DNA from: Dehalococcoidia bacterium
Lineage (GTDB): Bacteria > Chloroflexota > Dehalococcoidia > Bin125
Direction: 5' to 3'
DNA: 64,000 nucleotides
NCBI GenBank assembly: GCA_022826965.1
Contig: JAJDTU010000003.1
Location: 59,035 to 123,034, forward strand
Within the stretch, counting starts at the first letter, position 1, and the number at the start of each line of letters is the position of its first letter. Made by a program: the position numbers and the translations under genes. Under the pieces are notes generated by a model that did no database searches, was not told where the DNA came from, and saw only the letters and a list, made by a program, of their open reading frames with translations. Below are positions 17,689 to 25,418 of the stretch, piece after piece.

Positions 17689-19097
17689 TCGAGGCCTCCA
17701 ACAAGCTGCCTGAGCGCCTCGATCACGGCGGAGTCTTCGTCGGCCAGGACGGTCCGCGGATCGAGTATGAGCCGTTCGTGCTCGACTCTGGCGATCACCG
17801 GAATCTCCCGTCCCCGCAGTGCTCGCGCAGCCGCTGCTGGGTGCGGGTGATCCAGCGACCAGACGAACGTGGGCCGAGTCTCTGCGGGCAGCGATCCGCC
17901 GCCGATCGGGGAATCCGACGACTCGGTCTCACCGGCGCCCACGGCCGCGCGCCACATCTCGGCCCGCTCGCGCAGCTGCTCGGGCTCTGCCGCGATCATG
18001 CGCCAGACCGGGACGCACTCGACGGCCTCGCCGAGCAGGTAATGCTGCAGCGTCGCGCTGAGTCCGGCAATCGCCGCCTTGTCCAATCGCAGGACCCGCA
18101 TCAGCGCGTGCGAGCGCAGCCGGTCGACCGCGGAGCGCTTGCCGACGATCAGTCCCGCCTGGGGCCCGCTCAACAACTTGTCGCCGCTGAACAGGACGAG
18201 GTCCGCGCCGGCCTCGATGCTGTCCTGCGGTCGTGGCTCGTACGCGAGGCCGAACTGCCGAGTGTCGAGCAGGCAGCCGCTGCCAACGTCGTCGATCAGC
18301 AGCGTCGGGACCCCGTTCCCGTTCGAGTCCGCGACCGTGCGCAGTTCGGCCAGTGATGGTTCCTCGGTGAATCCAACGATGCGGAAGTTGGATGAGTGGA
18401 CTCGCAGGATCGCGGCCGTGTCCTCGCCCATGGCTGCCGCGTAGTCGGAAGGTCTGGTGCGGTTGGTCGTGCCGACCTCCACCAGGGTCGCGCCGGCGTC
18501 GCGGAGCACGTCCGGTATCCGAAAGCCGCCGCCGATCTCGACCGCCTGACCTCGTGAGACGATCACTTCCCGACCGTGGCAGTAGGCGGCCATGGCCAGG
18601 AAGAGCGCGGCGGCATTGTTGTTGACGGCGATTCCTGCCTCTGCGCCGGTCAGCGCCTGCAGCAGCGATTCCAGGTGGTTAGCTCGAGAGCCGCGCTTCC
18701 CACCGTCGAGGTCGTACTCGAGGTTCGAGTATCCGCCCGCGGCCTCGGACATCGCTCGCGCTGCCGCCTCGGAGACCGGCGCCCGGCCGAGATTCGTGTG
18801 GATCACCACCCCGGTGGCGTTGATCACGGGTCGCAGCGACGGCCGCAGCTGTCCCTCGAGGGCACGTTGGGCCGATTCGGCGATCTCGGAAGCGGTAACG
18901 CTCGCCTCGCGTCCGTTGCTCAGCATGCTGCGGGCGGATGCAAGCTCTTCGCGGACGGCCTCGACAACATGCGCTCGAGGCCATCGTGCCGCCGCTTCAC
19001 CGAGGGCCGGCTCTGAGAGCACCCGATCCACGCTGGGCAATGAGCGCAATTTGTCTGACAGATCGGCGCGTTCGTGGGCTGAATTCGACATGGTCAT
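17685..19097 (-). CDS. selA: L-seryl-tRNA(Sec) selenium transferase
   Basis: A protein of 470 residues from ATG 19097. It is a PLP enzyme of fold type I that converts Ser-tRNA(Sec) to Sec-tRNA(Sec) using selenophosphate. Visible landmarks are the N-terminal domain ending NATGVVIHTNLGRAPVS, EYDLDGGKRGSR, the PLP Lys in LFSGDKLLSGPQAG, and RALRLDK-like VLRLDKAAIAGL. The preceding 54 codons of open frame are not family-like. No selB, selD or tRNA(Sec) is in the window and I saw no clear selenoprotein. It is the first gene of the operon to rarA and is divergent from the aminotransferase. Confidence 0.9.
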   Translation of the reverse strand: MTMSNSAHERADLSDKLRSLPSVDRVLSEPALGEAAARWPRAHVVEAVREELASARSMLSNGREASVTASEIAESAQRALEGQLRPSLRPVINATGVVIHTNLGRAPVSEAAARAMSEAAGGYSNLEYDLDGGKRGSRANHLESLLQALTGAEAGIAVNNNAAALFLAMAAYCHGREVIVSRGQAVEIGGGFRIPDVLRDAGATLVEVGTTNRTRPSDYAAAMGEDTAAILRVHSSNFRIVGFTEEPSLAELRTVADSNGNGVPTLLIDDVGSGCLLDTRQFGLAYEPRPQDSIEAGADLVLFSGDKLLSGPQAGLIVGKRSAVDRLRSHALMRVLRLDKAAIAGLSATLQHYLLGEAVECVPVWRMIAAEPEQLRERAEMWRAAVGAGETESSDSPIGGGSLPAETRPTFVWSLDHPHPAAAARALRGREIPVIARVEHERLILDPRTVLADEDSAVIEALRQLVGGLD

Positions 19098-19222
19098 CGT
19101 CAGTCGCGCTGATACGATTCGACCAGTGCCCCATAACTCGACGGCGATACGGCGATGCGGGCGCTGACCACACTGGACGATCCAGTGACTCCATTCATCG
19201 TAGAGAACGGTGTGAACGAGCA

Positions 19223-20347
19223 ATGTCCACGAATCTGCGCATTCCCGGTCCGACTCCATGTCCGCCCGATGTATTGGCCGCAGCCGCCGGCGAGATGATC
19301 AACCACCGCGGTCCCGAGTTCGCCGAGTTGCAGGAACGTTTGACCGCCGGAATCCAACCATTCTTCGGCACCGACCAGGAGATCCTGCTCATCACGGCGT
19401 CGGGCACCGGAGCGATGGAAGCAGCGATCGTCAACACGCTGTCAGTGGGCGACAAGGCGCTCTGCGTGACGGTGGGCTCGTTCGGCGATCGATTCGCCAC
19501 GATCGCCGAGCGTTACGGGGCCGAGGTGACTCGTTCGGACATCGAATGGGGCGAGGCGGCGACGCCCGAGCTGGTCGCCGAACTGATCCGGCAAGATGAT
19601 TACGACGCGCTGCTCATCACTCACAACGAGACCTCGACCGGCGTGACCAATCCGATCGGCTCGATCTCAGCCGCCGTGCGCGAGGTCGCCGATCCGCTGA
19701 TCATCGTCGACGCGGTGTCCTCGCTCGGCTCTATCGAGATGCGCATGGACGATTGGGGCCTGGACGCCGTCGTGACGGCCTCGCAGAAGGGCTGGCTCTC
19801 ACCTCCGGGTATCGCGATGGCGGCGCTGTCGGAGCGCGGCTGGGAAGCGTCCAGGACCTCCACGATGCCCAGCTTCTACTTCGATCTGACCACGCACCAC
19901 GACTATGCCGAGCGCGGTCAACCGCCGTGGACGCCGGCGCTACCCACGATGTACGCGATGGACGCTGCATTGCCCATGCTGATTGAGGAGGGCCCCGAAG
20001 CGATCTACGCGCGGCATCACCGCTTCGCCTCATGGACCCGCTCAGCCGCGAAGGCGCTCGGGCTCGAACTGCTCGCCGAGGAACAGTACGCATCCGACAC
20101 CGTCACCGCGATCAAGGTGCCCGACGGCATGACCGGAGCTGCCGTCACCAGGCGGCTGCGTGAGGAACACGATGTCGTTATCGCCGGCGGCCAGGGCAAG
20201 CTCGCACCGCACATCTGGAGGATCGGACATCTGGGTTACCTGGCCGAGTCCGAGTTCGAGGCCTGCTTCGCGGCGCTGCAACAGGCGCTGGTGGCCGAGG
20301 GCGTCTCGCCGGCCGAGGGCGCGGTCATTCCCGGCATCGATGGGTAG
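19223..20347 (+). CDS. Class V aminotransferase (serine-glyoxylate / phosphoserine type)
   Basis: A protein of 374 residues, PLP fold type I. It begins RIPGPTPCPPDV, as alanine-glyoxylate and serine-pyruvate aminotransferases do. Further landmarks are ASGTGAMEAA, NETSTGVTNPI, DAVSSLGS and the PLP Lys in TASQKGWLSPPG. Members next to serA act as phosphoserine aminotransferases in several archaea and bacteria. The serA gene starts 47 bp downstream in the same direction, so I infer the 3-phosphohydroxypyruvate to phosphoserine step here. Start ATG 19223 has only a weak GAG upstream. Photorespiration-like glyoxylate detoxification is the alternative. Confidence 0.87.
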   Translation: MSTNLRIPGPTPCPPDVLAAAAGEMINHRGPEFAELQERLTAGIQPFFGTDQEILLITASGTGAMEAAIVNTLSVGDKALCVTVGSFGDRFATIAERYGAEVTRSDIEWGEAATPELVAELIRQDDYDALLITHNETSTGVTNPIGSISAAVREVADPLIIVDAVSSLGSIEMRMDDWGLDAVVTASQKGWLSPPGIAMAALSERGWEASRTSTMPSFYFDLTTHHDYAERGQPPWTPALPTMYAMDAALPMLIEEGPEAIYARHHRFASWTRSAAKALGLELLAEEQYASDTVTAIKVPDGMTGAAVTRRLREEHDVVIAGGQGKLAPHIWRIGHLGYLAESEFEACFAALQQALVAEGVSPAEGAVIPGIDG

Positions 20348-20394
20348 GCGGTCCGCCGATCAAGTCCCAGCCTGAAGCAGGGACTGAGAACCTC

Positions 20395-22005
20395 ATGAAT
20401 CGCATCCTGGTCAGCGAACCGCTCTCCGATGAGGGTCTGGCGATCCTCAAGGCCGGCGCAACCGTCGAGCAACGCCCCGACCTGGATCAAACGGAACTGC
20501 TGGACGCAATCGCCGGCTGCCATGGGCTCATCGTACGCAGCGGTACCCGAGTCGACCGAGCCTTGATCGAAGCAGCGCCCCGCCTGCGTGTGATCGGCCG
20601 GGCGGGCGCCGGCGTCGACAACATCGACCTCGACGCCGCCTCCGAGCGCGGCATCATCGTCCTCAACGCCGCCGGCGGCAACACGGTCTCCGCGGCCGAG
20701 TTGACCATCGCCCTGCTCCTCTCGCTATCGCGTCATCTGGCGACGGCCAACGCATCGCTGCGCTCCGGCGAATGGAACCGATCCGCATTCGTCGGCGCGG
20801 AGCTGCGAGGCAAGACCGCCGGGATCGTCGGCCTCGGGATGGTCGGGGCCGCCGTGGCTCGGCGCCTGCAGGCGATGGAAATGCGGACCATCGCGTACGA
20901 TCCGTTTCTCTCGGAGGAGCGCGCCCGCAGCGTCGGGACCGAGCTGGTCTCGCTGCAGGATCTCTTGACCCAGGCCGATGTCGTCACCTTGCACTCGTCT
21001 GCCGCGCCGGACGCGCCGCCGCTGTTGGGCCCCACAGAGTTCGGAGCGATGAAGCCCGGTGCGCTGCTGGTCAACACCGCGCGCGGCCGGCTGCTCGACG
21101 AACAGGCGCTGATCGCGGCCTTGGACTCGGGCCGCCTCGGCGGCGCGGCGCTCGACGTGTTCGCCGAGGAACCCGCCAACGGCAATCCGCTGGTCCAACA
21201 TCCGCGGGTGCTCGCCACGCCTCATCTTGGCGCCTCGACCCAGGAGGCGCAGGAGCGGGTCGCGGTCGACATCGCCGCCGAGACGCTCAAGGTGCTCCGC
21301 GGACAGCCCTCGCAGGCAGCCGTCAACGCGCCTTTGATTGACCCCGAATCGCTCGAAGCGGTGGGTCCATATCTCGCCGTGGCGGAAATGTGCGGTCGCT
21401 TGGCCACCCAGTTGGCCTCAGGTCAGTGGCACAACATCACAATCCACTACCGAGGCGAAATCGCCAATCACGACGTCACACCGCTCAAGGCGTCGGTGGT
21501 GGCCGGACTGCTCGCCCCAATCTCCGATGAGCATGTGAACCTGGTCAACATCAACAACGTCATCGCCCACCGCGGCTGGCGCATCTCCGAACGCAAGACC
21601 TCCGACGCCGAGCCCTACACCTCGACAATCACCGTCGAGTTGCGCACCTCGACCGGGACGACCTCGCTGATGGGCACGCTCGAACACGGCCGAGCCGCCG
21701 TGGTCGAAATCAACGGCTTCCACGTGCACATCGCCGGACCGCAAGCACGGCCGGGACGGGCGCAGGATCACCTCCATCTGCTGGTCCTGCGCAATGAGGA
21801 TCGGCCGGGACGGATCGGCGAAGTCGGCATGGCCCTCGGTCGCTTGGATGTGAACATCGCCGCCATGGACGTTGGATTCAGCGCGGACGATCCCTCCGAA
21901 ATGTCTCTGATGGCGCTCACCATCTCAAGAGCGCTGTCGGCCGATGACGTGGCGTCGATCGCCGCGATCGACGGCGTCGAAGACGTCGCCCAGGCGCAGA
22001 TGTAG
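20395..22005 (+). CDS. serA: D-3-phosphoglycerate dehydrogenase
   Basis: A protein of 536 residues, the long bacterial form. It has an N-terminal substrate domain, an NAD site GIVGLGMVGAAVARRL, and catalytic residues in NTARGRL (Arg), FAEEP (Glu) and ATPHLGAST (His). An intervening allosteric substrate-binding domain (about 320-450) and a C-terminal ACT domain (VLRNEDRPGRIGEVG, about 462-536) follow, the ACT domain allowing feedback control by serine. It oxidises 3-phosphoglycerate to 3-phosphohydroxypyruvate in the first step of serine synthesis. Together with the upstream aminotransferase and downstream convergent DUF1015 gene it forms a recurrent serine neighbourhood. Confidence 0.96.
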   Translation: MNRILVSEPLSDEGLAILKAGATVEQRPDLDQTELLDAIAGCHGLIVRSGTRVDRALIEAAPRLRVIGRAGAGVDNIDLDAASERGIIVLNAAGGNTVSAAELTIALLLSLSRHLATANASLRSGEWNRSAFVGAELRGKTAGIVGLGMVGAAVARRLQAMEMRTIAYDPFLSEERARSVGTELVSLQDLLTQADVVTLHSSAAPDAPPLLGPTEFGAMKPGALLVNTARGRLLDEQALIAALDSGRLGGAALDVFAEEPANGNPLVQHPRVLATPHLGASTQEAQERVAVDIAAETLKVLRGQPSQAAVNAPLIDPESLEAVGPYLAVAEMCGRLATQLASGQWHNITIHYRGEIANHDVTPLKASVVAGLLAPISDEHVNLVNINNVIAHRGWRISERKTSDAEPYTSTITVELRTSTGTTSLMGTLEHGRAAVVEINGFHVHIAGPQARPGRAQDHLHLLVLRNEDRPGRIGEVGMALGRLDVNIAAMDVGFSADDPSEMSLMALTISRALSADDVASIAAIDGVEDVAQAQM

Positions 22006-22084
22006 ACGCCTCTCTCCCTGAGAGGAGGAGCTGGTCCGCCGGTTCTCTCTCCGTCTCGAAAGCTGCGCGCAAACCAACCGAAGT

Positions 22085-22106
22085 CGGCCCCGCGCAGGCG
22101 GGGCCG
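22085..22106. repeat. Short palindrome, CCCCGC-GCAG-GCGGGG type
   Basis: A 9-bp perfect stem (22085-22093 with 22098-22106) around the tetraloop GCAG, in the gap between convergent serA and the DUF1015 gene. The same loop and core recur at 28690 and 28777, so it belongs to a dispersed palindrome family. It may also serve as a bidirectional terminator. Confidence 0.65.
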
Positions 22107-22182
22107 TGCAGCGCTTATCTGGTGGTGATGTCGCCGCAAAGGCGGGAGGGTGGGGGTCCGCCGAAGCAACGAAGAGCCCCGC

Positions 22183-23391
22183 TCAATCCAGCGGGTGCAG
22201 CACCAGCCCCGTCGGCAGTTTCGGCACGAAGTACGTGCTCTTCTGCGGCATGAAGCTGCCCGCGTCGGCCGTGTCGATGACGTCCTGCAGCGTTGGGGCG
22301 GGGAGCACAAATCCGCAGCTCGCAGAGCCGTCGTCGACCGCTGCCAGCACTTCATCGAAGTGGTGCGTGTAGGTGACCGCCTGTCCGCCTGCGAGGACTT
22401 CGGCGTCGATATGAAGGATCGGCTCCAGGATCACATGCTGGAGCACAGCCGGTGCAAGACTGTGCCAGGCATCTGGAACGTCGTCGGGCATCGCCGCTGC
22501 CGCTGCCGCGCTCGGCTCGAGCAGCCAGCACCCCTGCGAGGTCACCAGTCCAAGCGACGAGCTGCCATCCGCGAGTCTTGCCGGCAGATCATCCGCATCG
22601 ACTTCGCTGACCCGGAAGTTGCGGCCAAGCTGCGCGACCAGGCTGGCCGGCGCATCGACATGCACCACACGGTGCGTCGCGCCGACGACCAGCGCCGGAT
22701 CATTGGCGCAGGCGATGCCCATCAGCACACGGCGCGAGCCCGGCCGCTCGTCGATCGATGCGAGCGCCGACTCGTACCGATGGTGTCCGTCGGCCATGTA
22801 AATCGTGTCGTTGGCGAAGGCGTCGCCAATCCGCAGGACGGTGTTGGCCCCGTCGATCCGGCGCAGCGTGTGCGAGTCTCCGGTCGGATCCGTGCCCTCG
22901 CATAGCAGCGGAAGTTGTACAGCGATATCGATCAGTTCAGCGAGCGCCCCGTTGACATCTGGAACAAAGGCCATCAGCGGCGAAACATCCGCGCCGACAA
23001 TCGAGCGCAGCGCCGTACGCGTCGCCTTGGGACCGGGCATCGTCCGCTCGTGAGCCATCACGCCGTCGCCCCACGGCCCCAGTTCGACCGCGCCGAAGAT
23101 CGCCCGACGCACCTGTCCGTCGCCGAAATGATGCTCGTGCAGGTAGTACGACGGCGCGTCGTCCTGGACGATGGCGCCCGACGATCGCCAGTCCTGCAAT
23201 GTTCGAGCCGCCGCCCGGATATCGTCGCCCGAGGCGGTTTCGATGTGGGCAATCTGGTACGGGCTCGATTCCTTGAGGCTGGCCCTCTGCGCCGCGTCGA
23301 CGATGTCGTACGGCGGTCCGAGCACAGCGCCCCAGTCGCCCACGACCTCGGGGTCGTAACGCAGGCCTCGGAATGGTTGGACATTGACCAT
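22183..23391 (-). CDS. DUF1015 family protein
   Basis: A protein of 402 residues. It has the characteristic start QPFRGLRYDPEVVGDWGAV, the PPYDIVD segment, YYLHEH, and the diagnostic YMADGHHRYESAL motif near the middle. The biochemical role of DUF1015 proteins is not established. They are repeatedly found beside serC/serA genes, as here (convergent to serA), which points to serine or phospho-amino-acid metabolism. I chose ATG 23391 over the frame opening at 23487 because the family sequence starts there. It is divergent from the HIT-like gene. Confidence 0.85.
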   Translation of the reverse strand: MVNVQPFRGLRYDPEVVGDWGAVLGPPYDIVDAAQRASLKESSPYQIAHIETASGDDIRAAARTLQDWRSSGAIVQDDAPSYYLHEHHFGDGQVRRAIFGAVELGPWGDGVMAHERTMPGPKATRTALRSIVGADVSPLMAFVPDVNGALAELIDIAVQLPLLCEGTDPTGDSHTLRRIDGANTVLRIGDAFANDTIYMADGHHRYESALASIDERPGSRRVLMGIACANDPALVVGATHRVVHVDAPASLVAQLGRNFRVSEVDADDLPARLADGSSSLGLVTSQGCWLLEPSAAAAAAMPDDVPDAWHSLAPAVLQHVILEPILHIDAEVLAGGQAVTYTHHFDEVLAAVDDGSASCGFVLPAPTLQDVIDTADAGSFMPQKSTYFVPKLPTGLVLHPLD

Positions 23392-23511
23392 GGCAGTCGG
23401 TTCTCTGCTGATTGGCTGCGAACGAGCCCGCGCTCGGCGGCAGCGATGGCTCGCTCCGGATCGTATCTCACGCGTTTGCGCGGTCATGGGATTGGTGCGA
23501 CGCTGAACCCC

Positions 23512-24378
23512 ATGCCGAACAAGCCCGGCCAGCGCCAGTCGCGATTCTGCGTGTTTTGCGGAATCGCAGATGGCAGCGAATCCGCCCTCTTCTTCCGCGA
23601 CGGCGAGCGACGCTTCACCGATTCGCGCCGCGGCGATCCCTCAGCGCCCTGGTCGGCTGAGCGTCCGGACGTGTTCGTCTTCGAGAACCAGTTCCTGTTC
23701 TTCGACCTCACGTCGCTGGTCATCCCACTCGAGCATTCGGAGTCCGTGATCCCCTTCTACTCGCAGCAGACCGAGCTGTGGTCCGATCTCGGCGAGGTCG
23801 GGGCGACGGCGCGCGACCACGGTCTGCAAACGGTCGAGTGGCTCCGGGATCGCAACGCCGACCGAGCCCCGGCCGGGTTCAGGGTGTTCTGCAACTTCGG
23901 CTCCATGGGCGAGCAGTCTCAGCCCCATGCCCACCTGCAGGTCCACGCCGCCCGAGAACTCGATGCATCTCGCTGGGCGCCCACCGGCGACCCGTGGCTT
24001 GAGGCCGTCACGACAAACGGCTCCACGATCGTGCACGAGACGGATTCGACCATCTTCTACGACGCGCTACCGACCCTCGAAGCGGGCCGATCGAACCTGT
24101 GGCAGGTCACCGTCTCCGTCGGCTTCTCCGCGCCGCATCGCTCACTGCCCAAAATGGCCCTCCTCGCGGTGCCGCGAGAGCCCGTCTCGCAGACCGCAAT
24201 GTGGCAAGACGTGGGACAACTCGGCGCAGACGTAGTGGAGTACGGCGCCGAAGCATCCCCCGGCGGCTTCCGCGTGATGAGCAACTTCCCCGGGCAGCAA
24301 TCGGACGAAGAATTCGGCCCCGCCCACGTGCTGCTGGTCGGAGGCAGCCACCTCGGCCTCTACGCGGATTACTTCTAG
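23512..24378 (+). CDS. Tandem HIT-like (histidine triad superfamily) protein
   Basis: A protein of 288 residues. It begins with a CVFCG pair (a potential zinc ligand, as in several HIT/GalT proteins). The first half ends in GFRVFCNFGSMGEQ and PHAHLQVH, a histidine triad. The second half repeats the layout, GFRVMSNFPGQQ, but its triad is reduced to GPAHVLL. This suggests an internal duplication with one active and one decayed site, analogous to the two-domain layout of galactose-1-phosphate uridylyltransferase but shorter. It is likely a nucleotide hydrolase or transferase. The start ATG 23512 removes a long non-homologous extension. Confidence 0.72.
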   Translation: MPNKPGQRQSRFCVFCGIADGSESALFFRDGERRFTDSRRGDPSAPWSAERPDVFVFENQFLFFDLTSLVIPLEHSESVIPFYSQQTELWSDLGEVGATARDHGLQTVEWLRDRNADRAPAGFRVFCNFGSMGEQSQPHAHLQVHAARELDASRWAPTGDPWLEAVTTNGSTIVHETDSTIFYDALPTLEAGRSNLWQVTVSVGFSAPHRSLPKMALLAVPREPVSQTAMWQDVGQLGADVVEYGAEASPGGFRVMSNFPGQQSDEEFGPAHVLLVGGSHLGLYADYF

Positions 24379-24413
24379 CCTTCTAGCACGCAAGAAATCT
24401 TGACAGATTTCCG

Positions 24414-24581
24414 CTACGAAGACTTCTTGAGCCTGTTTTTCGTGATTTGGACGATTCGAGCTCGCTGGGAATCTTCTAGCGGGTCCGCATTTCGCGCGAT
24501 CTCGAGCGTGAGGATGGTATCGATTGTTGCGTTGATTACGCGCTCAATCTCAGTTTCCTGCATGGTTGAATCTGCTGTCAT
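24414..24581 (-). CDS. Small hypothetical protein, 55 residues
   Basis: Read from ATG 24581 to TAG 24414-24416, downstream of rph on the same strand (96 nt after its stop). A GGGGCAGGAG stretch ends two bases before the ATG, a strong ribosome site. The product is charged and helical: TMQETEIERVINATIDTIL in the first half, then DSQRARIVQITKNRLKK at the end, basic and Arg/Lys-rich. No cysteines, signal or membrane segment. The GC content is lower than in neighbouring genes. Not recognised; too short for standard gene calling thresholds, so easily missed. It could be a small nucleic-acid-binding or regulatory peptide. Confidence 0.55.
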   Translation of the reverse strand: MTADSTMQETEIERVINATIDTILTLEIARNADPLEDSQRARIVQITKNRLKKSS

Positions 24582-24677
24582 AACTCCTGCCCCTTCTTCG
24601 GAGTCCTTGCTTGCTGGTCTCAGTGCGTTCTCCAGCGTCAGCCATTAGGAGAGAACAGTCAGTTTCTCAGTTGACTA

Positions 24678-25391
24678 TCAATCCGAGGTGAGCGGAGACG
24701 AGGCGACTGCTTGAGCGGCGAACATCTCGCTCAGGGCGGCCTGTGCCGCCGTGACCATCTCGCCCAGTTGGTCCGCCGAGAACGAATCGCCCTCGGCCGT
24801 TGCCTGTACTTCGACCAGCCCGCCGGTCTCCAATCCAACGATGTTGCAATCGACGTCGGCGCTGGAATCCTCTGCGTAGTTGAGGTCAACCAGAATCTCG
24901 CCGTCAATGATGCCGATACTCACTGCTGCCACCGCAGACCGGATCGGAGACTGTTCGTAAGCCAGCTTCGCGATGGCCTGATTGACCGCCACGAATGCGC
25001 CCGTGATCGCCGCAGTCCTCGTCCCCCCATCGGCGTCGAGCACGTCGCAATCGATGTTGAACGTCCGCTCGCCCAGCGCATCGAGATCGACCGCAGCACG
25101 AAGGCTGCGACCAATCAGCCGTTGAATCTCCTTGGTTCGCCCGGCCGACAACACGCGCTCGCGGTTTGAGCGGGTGTTCGTGGCCGCCGGCAGCATGCTG
25201 TACTCCGCCGTCAGCCAGCCCCGACCCGATCCCCGCATCCAGCGCGGGACCTGCTCCTCGACCGTGACCGCGCAGAGCACTCGCGTATCACCAAGCGAGA
25301 CGACGCAGGAACCATCTGCGTGCTTCTGCACATCGAGCTCGAAGCTGAGCGGGCGTAACTCGTTGGGCTCGCGGCCGTCGATGCGTACCAT
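24678..25391 (-). CDS. rph: Ribonuclease PH
   Basis: A protein of 237 residues, the usual length. It has RIDGREPNELRPLSFE at the start, TRVLCAVTVEEQVPRW, RGWLTAEYSMLP, the RNase PH signature ERTFNIDCDVLDADGGTRTAAITGA-type block, and DLNYAEDSSADVD with the metal-binding acidic residues. The enzyme trims tRNA 3' ends phosphorolytically. It starts at ATG 25389-25391 and is divergent from the amidase gene 27 bp away. The 55-residue protein gene follows on the same strand. Confidence 0.95.
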   Translation of the reverse strand: MVRIDGREPNELRPLSFELDVQKHADGSCVVSLGDTRVLCAVTVEEQVPRWMRGSGRGWLTAEYSMLPAATNTRSNRERVLSAGRTKEIQRLIGRSLRAAVDLDALGERTFNIDCDVLDADGGTRTAAITGAFVAVNQAIAKLAYEQSPIRSAVAAVSIGIIDGEILVDLNYAEDSSADVDCNIVGLETGGLVEVQATAEGDSFSADQLGEMVTAAQAALSEMFAAQAVASSPLTSD

Positions 25392-25418
25392 GCGTAGAGC
25401 TTATGAGAGGACATTCAG

